From assembly GCA_029204225.1 (NCBI GenBank), contig CM055096.1, positions 7,247,992-7,311,991 of the forward strand: a DNA stretch of 64,000 nucleotides, given 5' to 3'. This document shows, in pieces, positions 22,985 through 34,291 of the stretch; the first letter of the stretch is position 1; every line of letters begins with the position of its first letter. This stretch comes from Diphasiastrum complanatum. Taxonomy: Eukaryota > Streptophyta > Lycopodiopsida > Lycopodiales > Lycopodiaceae. The position numbers and the translations under genes are program-made. Under the pieces are notes generated by a model that saw only the letters and a list, made by a program, of their open reading frames with translations, ran no database searches and was not told where the DNA came from.

Positions 22985-23810
22985 AGTTTGATATGAAAGA
23001 TCTTGGTCCACTACAATATTTTCTTGGGATTGAGGTATGGAGAGTAGCATAGAGACTATTTATTTCACAATCTAAGTATGCTCATGAACTTCTTGAAAAG
23101 TTCAATATGTCAGAGTGCAAGCCTATTTTTACACCATATTATAGTGGATGTAAGCTTACTAAAACTGAGGAAGATCAGGATGTAGATGAGACGTTATATA
23201 GAAATCTTGTTGGAAGTTTAATCTATCTAACTACTACAAGACCAGATATTGCTTATGTTGTGAGTATGGTAAGTCAGTTTATGGCTAAGCCTAAGCAAAT
23301 TCATTGGAAACCTGCTAAGTGAATACTTAGATATATCCAGGCACTTTGAGATTTGGTGTTTTCTATGGTAGACAAGATGATTTGAAGTTACAAGGATATG
23401 TGGATGCTGATTGGGCTGGAGATGCGGAAGACCGAAGATCTACTACAGATTATGTTTTTAGTCTTGGTTCTGGTGCTATCTCTTGGAGCTCAAAGAAGCA
23501 GCATACTATTGCTTTATCATCTATAGAGGCAAAATATTGAACTACTATGAGTGCAACATGTGAAGCAATATAGCTGTGAAGGATTCTACATGATCTACAT
23601 ATGGTACAAGATTCACCTACGGTCCTTCAATGCAATAATCAGAGTTGTATTAGATTGGCGAAAAATCAAGTTTTTCACAACATGACAAAGCATATTGAAG
23701 TACAACAATACTTCATCAGAGAGAAAATTCAAAGTGATGAAGTTGAGCTTATCTACACCAAGCTCACTTCAACTTTATACTCCACTCCTATGATATACAG
23801 CCAAGACAAG
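22985..23810 (+). pseudogene. Copia RT C-terminus and RNase H fragment
   Basis: The plus strand reads FDMKDLGPLQYFLGIEV, then LYRNLVGSLIYLTTTRPDIA, and the RNase H domain with YVDADWAGD, RRSTTDYVF and SWSSKKQHTIALSS. A last part gives NNQSCIRLAKN and TKHIEVQQYFIREKI. Stops and small shifts occur at 23051, 23319, 23346, 23541 and 23571-23577. The catalytic YVDD region lies before its start and is missing. No LTR follows directly. Confidence 0.88.
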
Positions 23811-23913
23811 CGTCTGAAACCGCATGAAAAAAATACATCTACACATACATACTTTGTTTTGAAAAAAAATGGTGACGATATTTTGACTAACAACGCACAA
23901 TAAGTAATGTACA

Positions 23914-24279
23914 TTATCTTATCTTCATGTTAAGTGAGTAGAATGGTGCGTAAATACACCTTATAACCTGATATCTCAATTGGATCAAGTTATGTGTTTC
24001 TGAAAGATAAGTGATGGCATCCTTCTTCATATAGTTGTATATAATTATTAGATTTTTCTCGTCTGCAAACACCCTATTTGCCAAGGCAAACATCCCCTCT
24101 AAATCATCGAGTTCATACTCATTCCATTTGAAAATCTCAAATTTTATGCCACTAATGAACAAGACATTTGAAATCGTGATCAAATTGCAAGGTGATATAG
24201 ACCTCATGTATTCACTCTCGATGGGTAATCTGATCTCACCCACCCACAATTTTTCAATTGCATCCTTCAAATGGCTCAT
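23914..24279 (-). other. Unrecognised 121-residue ORF
   Basis: The minus strand has an open frame from MSHLKDAIEKLWVGEIRLP, through NVLFISGIKFEIFKWNEYEL, to the TAA end. I find no motif. It lies between a copia tail on the plus strand and a microsatellite. The complementary strand is also open for 118 codons, which lowers the weight of both. Confidence 0.25.
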
Positions 24280-24425
24280 TCTTGGTAGAATTTATTTCTT
24301 ATTTAGCGTGGTACAAAGTAAAAAGCTTGATTCATTCAAAATGGTTACCTTCTTAGGCATGATGCTAGAGGTGCTATCTAAATTGAGCTAAAAAATTTGT
24401 GCAAGTGTGATGATTCTAAATTGAT

Positions 24426-24564
<139 letters not shown>

Positions 24565-24569
24565 GATAC

Positions 24570-24803
24570 TGTCAATAATCTGATGAGCACTATCAATCAA
24601 TCACCATAAGCAATCACCAAGAGAAAGAGGAAGAACACACCATCACACTCTTACACTATATGAAAGAGAGTACAATAAACCCTGAATATAGAGAGAGAGA
24701 AAATTAGTAGTTGACTATAGACTAGCCTACAACTACTTATAGCTGGTAACAGCTATCAATAGTAAATCGTAAACAATAACAAGTTTATCATTGGTTTCTA
24801 ACA
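24570..24803 (-). mobile_element. Copia 3' LTR, family A, copy 2
   Basis: The 234-bp LTR starts TGTCAATAAT (plus strand) and ends TTCTAACA. On its inner side at 24804-24816 the minus strand has a polypurine tract (ATTGAGGGAGAG). It aligns with 3286-3549, and is shorter. The RNase H end of the element lies immediately right, so this is the 3' LTR of a minus-strand element. Confidence 0.88.
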
Positions 24804-25530
24804 CTCTCCCTCAATGATAAAATTACATTCTTCTATCCCTAATAAAGAACGAAACTTTTTAAATTTACATCTATTTAATGACTTAGTAAAAATATCTGCC
24901 ATATGATCTTCAGATTTACAAAAAACAAGATCAATGGTTCTATCAAGTATTTTCTCTCGAACAAAGTGATAATGTATTTCAATGTGCTTGGTTCGAACAT
25001 GTAGAATTGGATTTTTGGCAAGGTGAATGCAGCTTTGGTTGTCGCAAGAAATAGTAGTCGCATCCACCTGTGATTGACCTAAATCAACAAGCAATCTTCA
25101 TGGCCATACTGCTTCCTATGTAGCATTGCTGAGTGCAGGATATTCAGCTTCCGTCGAAGATAAGGCTACTGTAGGTTGCTTTTTGCTGTTCCATGAAACT
25201 GCAGCTGTACCATAACTGAATGTATGACCACTGGTAGATCTTCTATCATCAATATTACCTGCCCAATCAGCATCTGTGTAACCTACCAACATTGGTGCTT
25301 CAGACTGATCAAACTTCAAACCAAAATTCAACGTCCCTCAAATGTACTTGAGAATACGTTTAGCAGACTTCCAGTGTGCTTGACTAGGATTTTGCATACA
25401 TTGACTAACAACACCAACAACATAAGAAATATCAGGTCGTGTGTATGTCAAATAGATCAAACTACCCACTAGCTGCCTATACAACTAAGCATCTACTTTC
25501 TCAGATTCATCATATGCAGTAAGCTTCATG
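24804..25530 (-). pseudogene. Copia RT C-terminus and RNase H, family A
   Basis: Reading leftward: RQLVGSLIYLTYTRPDISYV near 25450, the RNase H start VGYTDADWAGNIDDRRSTSG, and SWNSKKQPTVALSSTEAEY. After a shift near 25110 come ISCDNQSCIHLAKNP and HMADIFTKSLNRCKF, and the end EECNFIIEGEC meets the polypurine tract. A stop at about 25340 and one frameshift break it. The catalytic region of RT is gone. Confidence 0.92.
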
Positions 25531-25532
25531 TT

Positions 25533-25588
25533 GATCTCTTAGAGTTTGCATCTCATTTTGTATGTAGATGCTGATTTTTCTACATTTA
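25533..25588 (+). repeat. Short piece of family B copia LTR
   Basis: About 56 bp, with ATCTCTTAGAGTTTGCATCT and TTTTGTATGTAGATGCTGAT, agrees base for base with part of the LTR at 18769-19388. It lies exactly between the RT remnant and the gag remnant of a family A element. Confidence 0.8.
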
Positions 25589-25594
25589 GCATGA

Positions 25595-26053
25595 TGCTGC
25601 TGTTGCTTTTTCAATTTGAGAATTCAACAATCCTCCAACAAATGTCTAGTTCATTTGCAATATTTGCAAAATAGTTTTGATTTCGATAAAGTTGAGTTAG
25701 AATTTGCACCTTGTTCTAAATTCGAATTATTATTTGACTATTGTACTTTCTTAAACTTCTTCTTCTCATCAAATTTCTTTGAATACAGAACTTCTGATTC
25801 TGATGTAGAATGAGAGAATGATGATCCACGTTTCTAGATTTTCTTTCTTAATAACATAGATGAAACTCGTGCTACTATAAGACCTTGCTGAGTAGAAATA
25901 ATAATTATCCAATTTTTGTAGGTGTCAGAAAGGCTTGACAAGAGAGTCATGATGACATTTGCATTGTTGATTTCTGCGCCACTTGTAGACATCTACTCAA
26001 GAATATTTTTGAAGTTGTTCAAGTGATTTGTAATCAAATCTGTATCAACCATT
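25595..26053 (-). pseudogene. Copia gag with zinc knuckle, family A probable
   Basis: The minus strand reads DTDLITNHLNNFKNILE, SGAEINNANVIMTLLSSL and TYKNWIIII. A Lys-rich region follows and then KLFCKYCKxTRHLLEDC, a CCHC knuckle with one stop inside it. This is UBN2-type gag. With the RT/RNase H piece to its left it suggests one element that lost most of pol. Confidence 0.8.
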
Positions 26054-26059
26054 TTGAAT

Positions 26060-28470
26060 GAGAAAAATCTTTTTTTAGAGGTGAAGTTTGGCAATCACAT
26101 CTCTAATATCATAGAGAGTATTTCATAGATATGTATTCATACATGCATAGATCCATGTGAAAACTTCATGGGAATGAAGTAGCATGCTGAAATCAATAAA
26201 ATCCAGCAACAAAAGTGCAGCTTAGGCTACTTCAATATCCAAAATTTAATGCTAGGGGCCAAGATCAAGCATTATTGGCTCCTAACCCAATTCTAGCTTG
26301 GAATTGCCAAAACTTCTTGCATCATCTTCATGAAAGAGGATATTATTTAGATATAATGCAAGAATGAACATTGATCCATCATAAGAATATGAATTGTATC
26401 ATGCACTCTCATGATCTCTCCATGAGTCTAAGGTGAGAAGTGCTCTTGGGTAGCTCTAGCCGAGTATCTTGGGGATTCATCAAAATCAGCCAACATCATC
26501 CCCTCCCCCCAATGTGTTGTAGGACCCACCGCAACTCATATTGAATGATGTCGCTCTGCTTCCTCATTGGCACCTTTGATTGGCACTTGGAAAAGCGTAG
26601 ATCCTCGTTCGCTTGCATAAAACCAAGTGCTTATTGCTGCCAGTCTTTATAAAAAAAAACTACTTTCCGCAATCTGCCGCAATGCAGCCATAATGTCTTA
26701 TTGTTTTCACAAACGGTTGACATTCTCAAAACTTGGGGAGCTCTCAACAACTTTACAATCTTGCATGTATGAGTGCTTTTCTCGTGTTTCTTGTTATATC
26801 ACTTGTATCTACCATTAACAGATTTCTTGACAGGTACTAACTTTTGGGAGGTCTATATCCTCCATTCTGCTTCTAGGCATTTCCGCGGTTCTTCTCTTAG
26901 TCGAAGTTCCAGTCTTGTCGATGCTCTTTACTAATAAGTTGCACAAATCTTGGTTATCAGTCTTCAAGGGAATGGACTCATTGACAAATTAGTGGTAGAA
27001 ACAGATTGGATGGATGGGTTGATGACGGTAGAAAAATATGATGAAGGCTTGGTGGAAGGGTGAAGGAACTGATAGTTCTACATTTGCAGCCTTCGACCCT
27101 TGCAATGTCGAGCTTGACCACCACTTGTTGGGTGAGGAGCTCACTTTATTTTGCAAGCTCATTGTTGTCTTCATCCTGTTGTTTTTTGGTAGCTCTCTTT
27201 TTTTATCCATTACTTTTGGATCTTTTTGAGCTTTATAGGAGAGGATTCAACTATCATTGCTCCAGAGAGTTTCTTTTGATCAAGATCGATCTGAGTCAAC
27301 TGTTGCTTAAGTTTCATCCTTTCCTTCTCAGCTTCTTTGCTTTATTTTTTTTGTTGCTTCGCCTATTTTCTTAGGTGTTTTTTCTTGCTGACCAACCAGT
27401 GTAGGTTAGTAGTTAGTCTCCGCAAGACATTTGCAATGATCTATCAGCTACCTCTGTAACAAAATTGGGGATTTCTCAGAAGAACAGTGAACTGATGGTA
27501 AACAGACAGATGGAAGGAAGGGTGGTGGTGGTGGTGACAATGGTAGATGGTGTGGGCGATAGGCATGAGAACGGATGTACATGTTGTAACGAGAGGGCTA
27601 GTTGAGAAGCGGACTGATTTTCAAATACTTATGCTTCTCTTTTCTGAAGGATCTTTGTTGTGACTAGAATACTTCTTCTGATTGAGTCTCTTTGGATTGC
27701 ATGTCTGCCTTCTTAGCCTTGTCATTATCGTCTTTGGTTTTGTGACCTTGGTTGTCGACCTTGCTGATGTTATTGTTGGCAATGTAACTGCTCGTAGTGG
27801 ATCCAAGTAGATCCACTCTCTCCCCTCCCCCTCAAAAAAAATTGTTGGTGGGGATGTTGTTATCTATAACTTGCATGCTCAAGGTTGGATCGGAGTTTGG
27901 AACACACAGTTGAAACACGTCGAACATGCAACTAGACTAAAGATTGAACAGATTTTAACTAAATTTGTTTCGGTCTTGCTGTAGTTGATTCGAATATGAA
28001 TAACGCTATGAAAGACAAGAATCAACTCTAACATGACGTGGATTTTGTAAAGTTGCACTATACTCACAGATCCTAAACTCTGTACAAGGTGATCCGAAGA
28101 TGGACAGATTAATGAAAATGTGTTCTTGAGATATTCTACGGAAGACTCTTGTGCACAGTAGCTATGTCACTTCCCTGGAAAGAGTGCTCTTGTCTGGGAA
28201 TAGTAGCTAATGATGGAATATCGGTTTCTTCTACATCTTGCAATAACTCATTTCATATAATGTCTATGTTCAATTATCGATCTAGTAAATGTTGTGGTAA
28301 TGTAGAAGTTCTCAAGGAACTTCTCGATTAAGCAGTAGGTTTAACTATTGGTTGCTATGGTGCTCGTGTTGTGTTGTCGTGATGATCCTATCATGAGTCA
28401 TAACTGACGTGTCGGGCAGGTAGGATCTTGCTTGATTGAGACTTAGGGAGGAATATAGTGATATATTCTC
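26060..28470. other. No gene recognised
   Basis: Mixed sequence. On the minus strand at 27620-27800 and about 27020-27420, Lys/Gln/Asp-rich frames (such as NNNISKVDNQGHKTKDDNDK) look like the linker of a gypsy gag but have no diagnostic motif. Confidence 0.3.
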
Positions 28471-28474
28471 AGAG

Positions 28475-28797
28475 CAGTTGCCCGAGGGTCTTCCCCCTCA
28501 TGGGGAATAGACCATCACATAGATATTCTTCCCGACAGCTCCTCTGTATCGTTTTTTTCCTACAGGATGAGCCCAAAGGAAGAAGATGAAGTTGCTAGCC
28601 AACTTAAGGAGTTGTTGCATAAAGGCCACATAAGGCCTACTAAATTCCCTTGGGGAGCTCCTGTTTTGCTAACCGGCAAGGAAGACGACGGTATCTGTCT
28701 TTGTGTCGATTACAAAAAGCTTAATAAAATGACAATTAAGAACCATTATCCCTTACCTCGAATGCACAACTTAATGGACCGATTGAATGTTTGATCA
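28475..28797 (+). pseudogene. Gypsy reverse transcriptase N-terminal fragment
   Basis: The frame has [20 protein letters not shown], a [20 protein letters not shown] block and [20 protein letters not shown]. These are the fingers of a gypsy RT. Upstream, LPEGLPP at about 28480 matches the usual linker to protease. The fragment ends at a TGA at 28792 before the catalytic Asp motifs. Confidence 0.87.
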
Positions 28798-28799
28798 AA

Positions 28800-29127
28800 A
28801 GGAAGGATGTCTTGATTGGAAAAGGTAAAAGGAAAGGGAATTTGTTCAAACTAGATGCTTGTGTTATTGCTAACCAAGTTGGATGTGTTGCAAGGGAGCA
28901 AATGCCTATTCAAGAGGTTTGGCATAAAAGGAGGACACCTCAACTTCAAGTCATTGGAGGTAATGGCTAGGAAGAAGATTGTGATAGGTCTTCCAAGTTC
29001 TTTAAGTGGCATCAAACATGTTTGTGAGTCTTGTGCTTTGTCTAAGTCACATAGACAACCCTATACTAGATCTATATCTAAATCTATAAAGCCTTTTCAA
29101 CTTGTACATTTGGATATTCGTAGCTGA
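28800..29127 (+). pseudogene. Copia pre-integrase fragment
   Basis: Two overlapping frames carry KGNLFKLDACVIANQ, GHLNFKSLEVMARKKIVIGL, then HVCESCALSKSHRQPY and KPFQLVHLDIRS. This is the zinc-binding pre-integrase region of a copia element, ending just where the integrase core would begin. It directly follows a gypsy RT piece and precedes a gypsy integrase tail, all in one orientation. Confidence 0.88.
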
Positions 29128-29425
29128 AAGAGCGAATGTAATTTTATGCAAGATCCTTAACAAGATTTTTGTTGCACATGCTACAAATTGGGATCAAAAG
29201 CTACCTTCAGTACTATGGGCATATAGAAACACGGAGAAGATCACAACGAAACAGACTATTTATTTTCTTACATATGGTATGCATCCAATTCTTCTGATTG
29301 GATTTGAGGTGCCAACTTTTCGAATACAAGCTGAACGAACAGAAGATTGTATTGATGAAAGGTTGTTGACCATTGAAGATCAACTATCCGAATCACAAAA
29401 CAATTCGACTAGTTTGAAGAGGGAG
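29120..29425 (+). pseudogene. Gypsy integrase C-terminal fragment
   Basis: The frame contains NWDQKLPSVLWAYRNTEKIT, then FLTYGMHPILLIGFEVPTFR and a charged tail (DERLLTIEDQLSESQ). This is the end of the gypsy integrase core and its linker. The family B LTR begins right after, at 29426. Confidence 0.85.
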
Positions 29426-29998
29426 TGTGAAAGATTCAACTAGTTTGATCATTTTGATAGAGATTGACTTTTCAAAGTCCATTAGTCTAAATTTCATCTG
29501 AATAAACACTTTTTGAAAGTGTGGGAAAGTTTGGAGACAAGTTTGACTAGATTCAAATTTGAATAGTTGGGTACATTGAATCTAGACCCAAAAATAGTAG
29601 GGTTAGCATTTGGAGGGAAAGCCAAGTGGCCAAATCGGGTTTGCACCTATTATAAATGGATGAAACTCGTGGAGAGAGTGATCTTCTCTATTCTCTATCT
29701 CATTTCATGTTTATACATGGTCCTCTTGGGTTCTACTATCCATTGGTGCACAATATTGGTGATTGCATGCAATTTTATGTGTAGGATGATTCATAAATGC
29801 TATTTTTGGTTTCACCCATGTGAATGATAGTAGCTTGCTTGTTTTGCATTCAAGTTTGATCAAGTTCTATTGGTGTTTGCATCTCATTTTGTGTGTAGAT
29901 GCTGATTTTTCTACATTGGTGAGATTGGTAGTGTATTTCTCTTTCTAACCAAAGATCTTTCAAGTGGATTGGATCATAATGATCTGAAATCCTTCACA
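29426..29998 (+). mobile_element. Copia LTR, family B, copy 3 (solo)
   Basis: The 573-bp LTR starts TGTGAAAG and ends CCTTCACA, with a TATAAATGG box at 29651. No primer site follows and no copia coding sequence adjoins it on the right, so it is a solo LTR or a 3' LTR. The flanks (GGGAG / TAGGG) do not give a clear target duplication. Confidence 0.88.
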
Positions 29999-30341
29999 TA
30001 GGGCACATGAGACCTAGCAATGGAGATCCCTAAGGCTCACATTCACAAGGAAGCTAGAAGCTCTCACTTGCAAATGAGCCAAAAGATTCACAAATTGATG
30101 TCTCTTGCCTAGTTATAAACAATGCTCTCACTTAACTATCTTGAGAGATAGTTAGCCCTTGCTAAGTATTATTTAAATTACATTGGGCCCTTATTGGCCT
30201 AGTATCCTTATTAATAACTTTGAAGGGCCTAAAGAGGGAACCATCTTGTCTTTAAGGCTAATAGCTCCTTTTGGGTCTACAAAGCTTACATTGGATATTA
30301 TCTTGCCTTGAAAAGCACTGATGTACTAAAAGTACATGACA
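29999..30341 (-). mobile_element. Gypsy-like 3' LTR, left end uncertain
   Basis: On the minus strand a polypurine tract AAGTAGGGGGAG (30353-30342) is followed by TGTCATGTACTTTTAGTACA, the expected start of a 3' LTR. The LTR has a palindrome with 7-bp arms (ATGTACT / AGTACAT at 30321-30337). The left edge meets the family B LTR and is not resolved. A remnant of a gypsy pol tail lies at about 30354-30480. Confidence 0.55.
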
Positions 30342-30792
30342 CTCCCCCTACTTAAACATTTTTGTCCTAAAAAATGGAGACACTTGTCTAATCAGTTTGA
30401 TCGCCTTGGTTAAGTAGTCATGATTGAGGATGTGTCGTCCAAAAAACATATAGCCTCATTACAAACCCAAAGCTGTCGAATTGAAATTACTTTGTTGGCT
30501 TCAAACTGTAATCCTTGTTCCCATTATCTTCTAGCCAATTTTCTATATTAATGGAGTGAATGCTTCCATAAAAGGTAGGACTAACGTAATCAGACAATCA
30601 TTGGTTGTAATAATAAGGTTCCCGTTGAGCAGTGGCTTTCCACCATTCATTGATATGGTTTGTAGATAAGTGCTCCAGAGCAAGTGCATGATCCCTCATA
30701 TTGCGCAACTCCATAAAACTGGCAGCATAAATGGATTTGGAAGAATGTGGTTGAAGCACATTTCTGATAGGAGTTTGAAGAGAATTTAAATA

Positions 30793-31250
30793 TTAGTCCA
30801 AGCATTTTCTATACTCAAAATTTGTCTTTGGAATCAATGCTGAAAATTGTTGATTGAATTGATATACAGATCCAGTTTGCTTGAGCAATTCAAATGATTT
30901 CATGTAGAATCTTGTAAAACTATCAATGGAAGCAATTTTGAAGTTACTCCAAAGCTTTCTGATTGGATGTGCTTGAGTATCCCACAATGCTTGAACTTGT
31001 CCTTGAAAGCACAATGAAGCGAAATAGATTTTATCTTCTTCGGAATAATGGCGATGTTGAAAATAAGCTTCTAATTCAGTCAACCAATCATCAATGCTGA
31101 TTGAACTTGGTTGTCCATCAAAAGCAAGGTCATAAAGTGCGATTTCAGATTGCATTTCATCAATAGATGGAAGATGAATGTCTTTACTATACGGTAATCC
31201 ATCATTAATGACTAGTTCTTCTGAAACAGTTTGGATGAGCCCTATTCTGT
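30793..31250 (-). pseudogene. Gypsy gag (Retrotrans_gag) fragment
   Basis: The minus ORF has FDGQPSSISIDDWLTELEAY, EEDKIYFASLCFQGQVQALW and FTRFYMKSFELLKQTGSVYQ. This is the gypsy capsid fold pattern. It ends early at 30793, before a knuckle. With the LTR to its left, pol appears deleted between them (30354-30790 holds only scraps). Confidence 0.85.
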
Positions 31251-32440
31251 GCCTGTACTTCTGGGATTGTTAGCTGCGTTGTTGTGGTTCAAAGATTTGT
31301 GGTGCATGTGTTAAAGAGACCTGTGTTGGTGTGGTTCGAGAATTTCTATCGGATCCACTTTTTCACGTTGTTTCTCGATCAACGTCTGTCTCTTTCAAGT
31401 GTACATATTTTGGTACTGGTGGACTATGAATTCACTGTCTGAAAATTTATTCAGAATGGTAGTGTTAGGTGCAGGTAGGTTAGGTCTGGACCAGGATTCA
31501 AATTTTAGGACGCAAGGGCTTAGGGCTAGAATTGTAGGTAGGTAGGGTTAGATCATTTTTTTTATAAAAGCTTTAAAATGAAGAATCGAAAAAAATTTAC
31601 AAGGGAAGAAAAACTTCAGAGTTGAAGTGTTTCAGTGCTTCTCTCTCACTTGTAAAAGAAATTTCCAAAATTTTGGTAATTCTGACCCATCTCCACTAAT
31701 TTGATCATAACTTTCTCAATATTGATTCAAATCACACAAACTCAATACGTTTGAAAAGCTAACAACAAGATCTATCAATCTATAGGATTAGATCGATGAT
31801 TGGAGGTGATCTGGTAGGTCAAATTAATCACAGAACAAGTCTAGAAATTTTGAAGAAAGAAAAATAGCAAAACTAGAGCTAAGAATCAAGAATTGTCATA
31901 ACTCCTTAGATACTAACCCAAATAACCTGCCATATGGATTAGATCAAAGCTAAGATAATGCTCTAAAATCTTGTGTATAGAAACTTGAGATTAAACTTCA
32001 AATCAAATCTGAAAAATTCAAATCAAGTGAAAGCAAAATCCTAGTCACCTATTTTGACAGCTTTTGGGAAAAGTGCAATAACTTTTGCATCTCTCATCCA
32101 AATGCCTTGAAAATTTGTGCAAATGAAAGCTAAGACAAAGCTTGCAAACCTAGCAAATTAGAAATGAAAAATAAAATTGAATGTCAAAAATTGGTCTGAG
32201 CAGACCTGAAAATCTCAAACTAGAAGACCAACAATCTTCTGAAAGCTCACATCCAACGATCAAGCAGACATGTCACAAGGAGTCTCTTGAGAGATGTGTA
32301 CCACTATTCGAGAAGTTCCTAAAATATCCTTAGCTCATACACCAATTCCATAACCTCCCAAATCACCATCCAGACAGTTGAAAGGCACAAGGTGCACAAG
32401 ACTATAAAAGACATAGAGTCTGTTGTTTACTATAGATGGA
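31251..32440. other. No gene recognised
   Basis: AT-rich, no motif or repeat end. It may hold LTR/leader sequence of the gag element to the left and the promoter of the gene to the right. Confidence 0.3.
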
Positions 32441-32469
32441 CGAACATGATGGGAAGGATGTTGGGTGAA

Positions 32470-33684
32470 TCCTGTGTTGGGGAATGAATGGTTTGAATTG
32501 GTGACCAATACTAAATATCAAGCATGGGGATCACACTTGGCTTGGAAAAGCTACATTCCTTGCGTTGTTCTTCAGTTTCAAATGATACTAAATGCAAGTG
32601 GTTGAAGTGGTGTATTGGTCCAATGAGCAGCTAATTTGGTGTCTCCAAAAGTGACAAAGAATTCAGATTATGGGTTGCCAAAGAAACTTGGCTGGAGTGT
32701 TTATTGGAAACAGCTAACAAAGTGCTAGCGGAGTGTATGGCTTTACGTAAGTATTTGAAATGTTTTTGCAATTTGGATCAATATTTTGTTCCATATCTCA
32801 CTCTGATAGTAGATAACATTCCAAGTAATATAGCATTGACCATAATAATCGGTTCTACTTGTGCTTATATGTCGTGTTCATTGTTGAAAAATAAGAGCCT
32901 TATGCAAAATTTTACATTGTTAGGGCCATTGCATATTGATGATGATGAGTCATTAGAAGATTATTTCACAGATTTCAAATTGCAATATAGACGAAAAATG
33001 TTTGTTGCTATTGAGTGCGACATGGATTTATCAAAAGGTGCCAAAGAGCAACTAGACATAAGGGGAAGTGCAAAAAGTGTTGTATGGAGGTAAATAAAAT
33101 ATTCATTTTTAATTTGTTCAACTGGAGGCAAAATTTGTGCACTAAATTTTTGGAGTATAACAATGTTTTATTGTGTATTGCAGGTACATTGCATATCTTG
33201 TAAGAAAGAAAAAGGTTGTAAAGATGCCTTATCGTACTTCAAACTTTGGACACAGAGACAGGATAAAGAGACTTGTATGTATTGTGATAATTATCATTTC
33301 TGTGCCAAAAGAAGTCTGAGTGGGAGAGAACAAACAATTCCTGGTGGATTGATTTTCCAGAAGGTTCTTGCCCAAAAAATGAAATGGAAAGCTATCACAT
33401 GCATAGCAGCGGAGCTTTGTCTACCCCTAGTGTGGATGTTGATGTACCACACACGGAAGTTGAGATGGGTGCTACATTGGAGAGAAGAATGAAAGAAACA
33501 GAATTGTCTGGTCCTGATGTAGTGCCTAGACAATGTTTCGCTAGAGTGGGTCATAAGGGGAAGGAACATGCAGGGGCTCCATCTATGGACCCATCTTTGG
33601 TTGTGACTCCGAGTGCCAAGCGACAACGTGAGGAATTTGTATTTGCTCGACCTGCACACTACCCACTCACCAGTCATAGCAAGG
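32470..33684 (+). other. 5' part of methyltransferase-like gene: acidic and Cys-rich exons
   Basis: From about 32470 a plus frame gives LGNEWFELVTNTKYQAWGSH and then decays. A second frame, 32704-33090, has LLGPLHIDDDESLEDYFTDF. Near 33040 the frame HKGKCKKCCMEVHCISCKKE appears if the sequence from GTAAATAA (33091) to TATTGCAG (33183) is removed as an intron. It is rich in Cys and His and ends CMYCDNYHFC. A frameshift near 33300 leads into KKSEWERTNNSWWIDFPEGS and onward to 33684 (ends SHSK at a GT donor). The Cys cluster suggests a zinc-binding, perhaps DNA-binding, region. I cannot name its family. Confidence 0.4.
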
Positions 33685-33776
33685 TTTGTTGAGAATTTTA
33701 TTTGATAAGTTTGGAACATGTTGTTTTTTCGCCTATGTTGTGTGATTGTGACATATGTTTTTTTTTTGTGAGGTAG

Positions 33777-34181
33777 ATATTCACTTTGTGTGGATATTGC
33801 GAAATGTGTTGCTGCTAAGACCACTACAGGTGAGATGCATACCATTTTGTCTCATATGAAAACAATTTGTGTGGGAAATAGAGCACGACGAGGTAAAAGC
33901 GTGCAATACAGCAGCACAGACAAGGTTTTGCTAGACTTTCCTACAGGTTTTGTCCCAAATGGTTTTGCTGGAAGGGTGCCTATATGGAATATACTTGATG
34001 ATAGATTGATGGAGGCATCAATGCAATTCGCATTAGTAATTGTCGATGATGATGGTCTCGTAGTCAGTATTTTAGGAGTGCCAGAGATACCGACGTTTGT
34101 TAGAGTTGCTAAAAAGTCTGGATTGAATGTGGTGCATCATGCTATTGTGCGAGGGGTGAATAAACTGCGATGGGATTTCAG
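33777..34181 (+). pseudogene. Amino-methyltransferase-like domain, exon A (motif IV side)
   Basis: This frame, after a 3' splice site at 33776, carries STDKVLLDFPTGFVPNGFAG. DFPT stands where amino-methyltransferases have (D/N/S)PP(Y/W). Then come RVPIWNILDDRLMEASMQFA, LVIVDDDGLVVSILG and VAKKSGLNVVHHAIVRG. The order and spacing resemble the strand after motif IV, a helix and the following strand in a beta-class N6A/N4C enzyme. The Pro-Pro is not canonical, so catalysis is doubtful. Phase: the preceding exon ends in phase 0 but this one needs one base more. An alternative donor at 34153 (CGAGGG|GTGAAT) would make its right junction consistent. Confidence 0.45.
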
Positions 34182-34291
34182 GTGAATTTCACCTCAGCAT
34201 ATTCTCTGGCAATGTCATTGTTTTTTTTTTTTTTTTTTTTTTTTCTGGTTTTCGAATCATGATTTTGAATCTACATACCATTTTTCCATAG

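Noticed and set aside
33294-33845. 183-codon minus-strand ORF
   Set aside because: It lies antisense to the exon-like plus-strand frames of the methyltransferase-like gene and has no motif.
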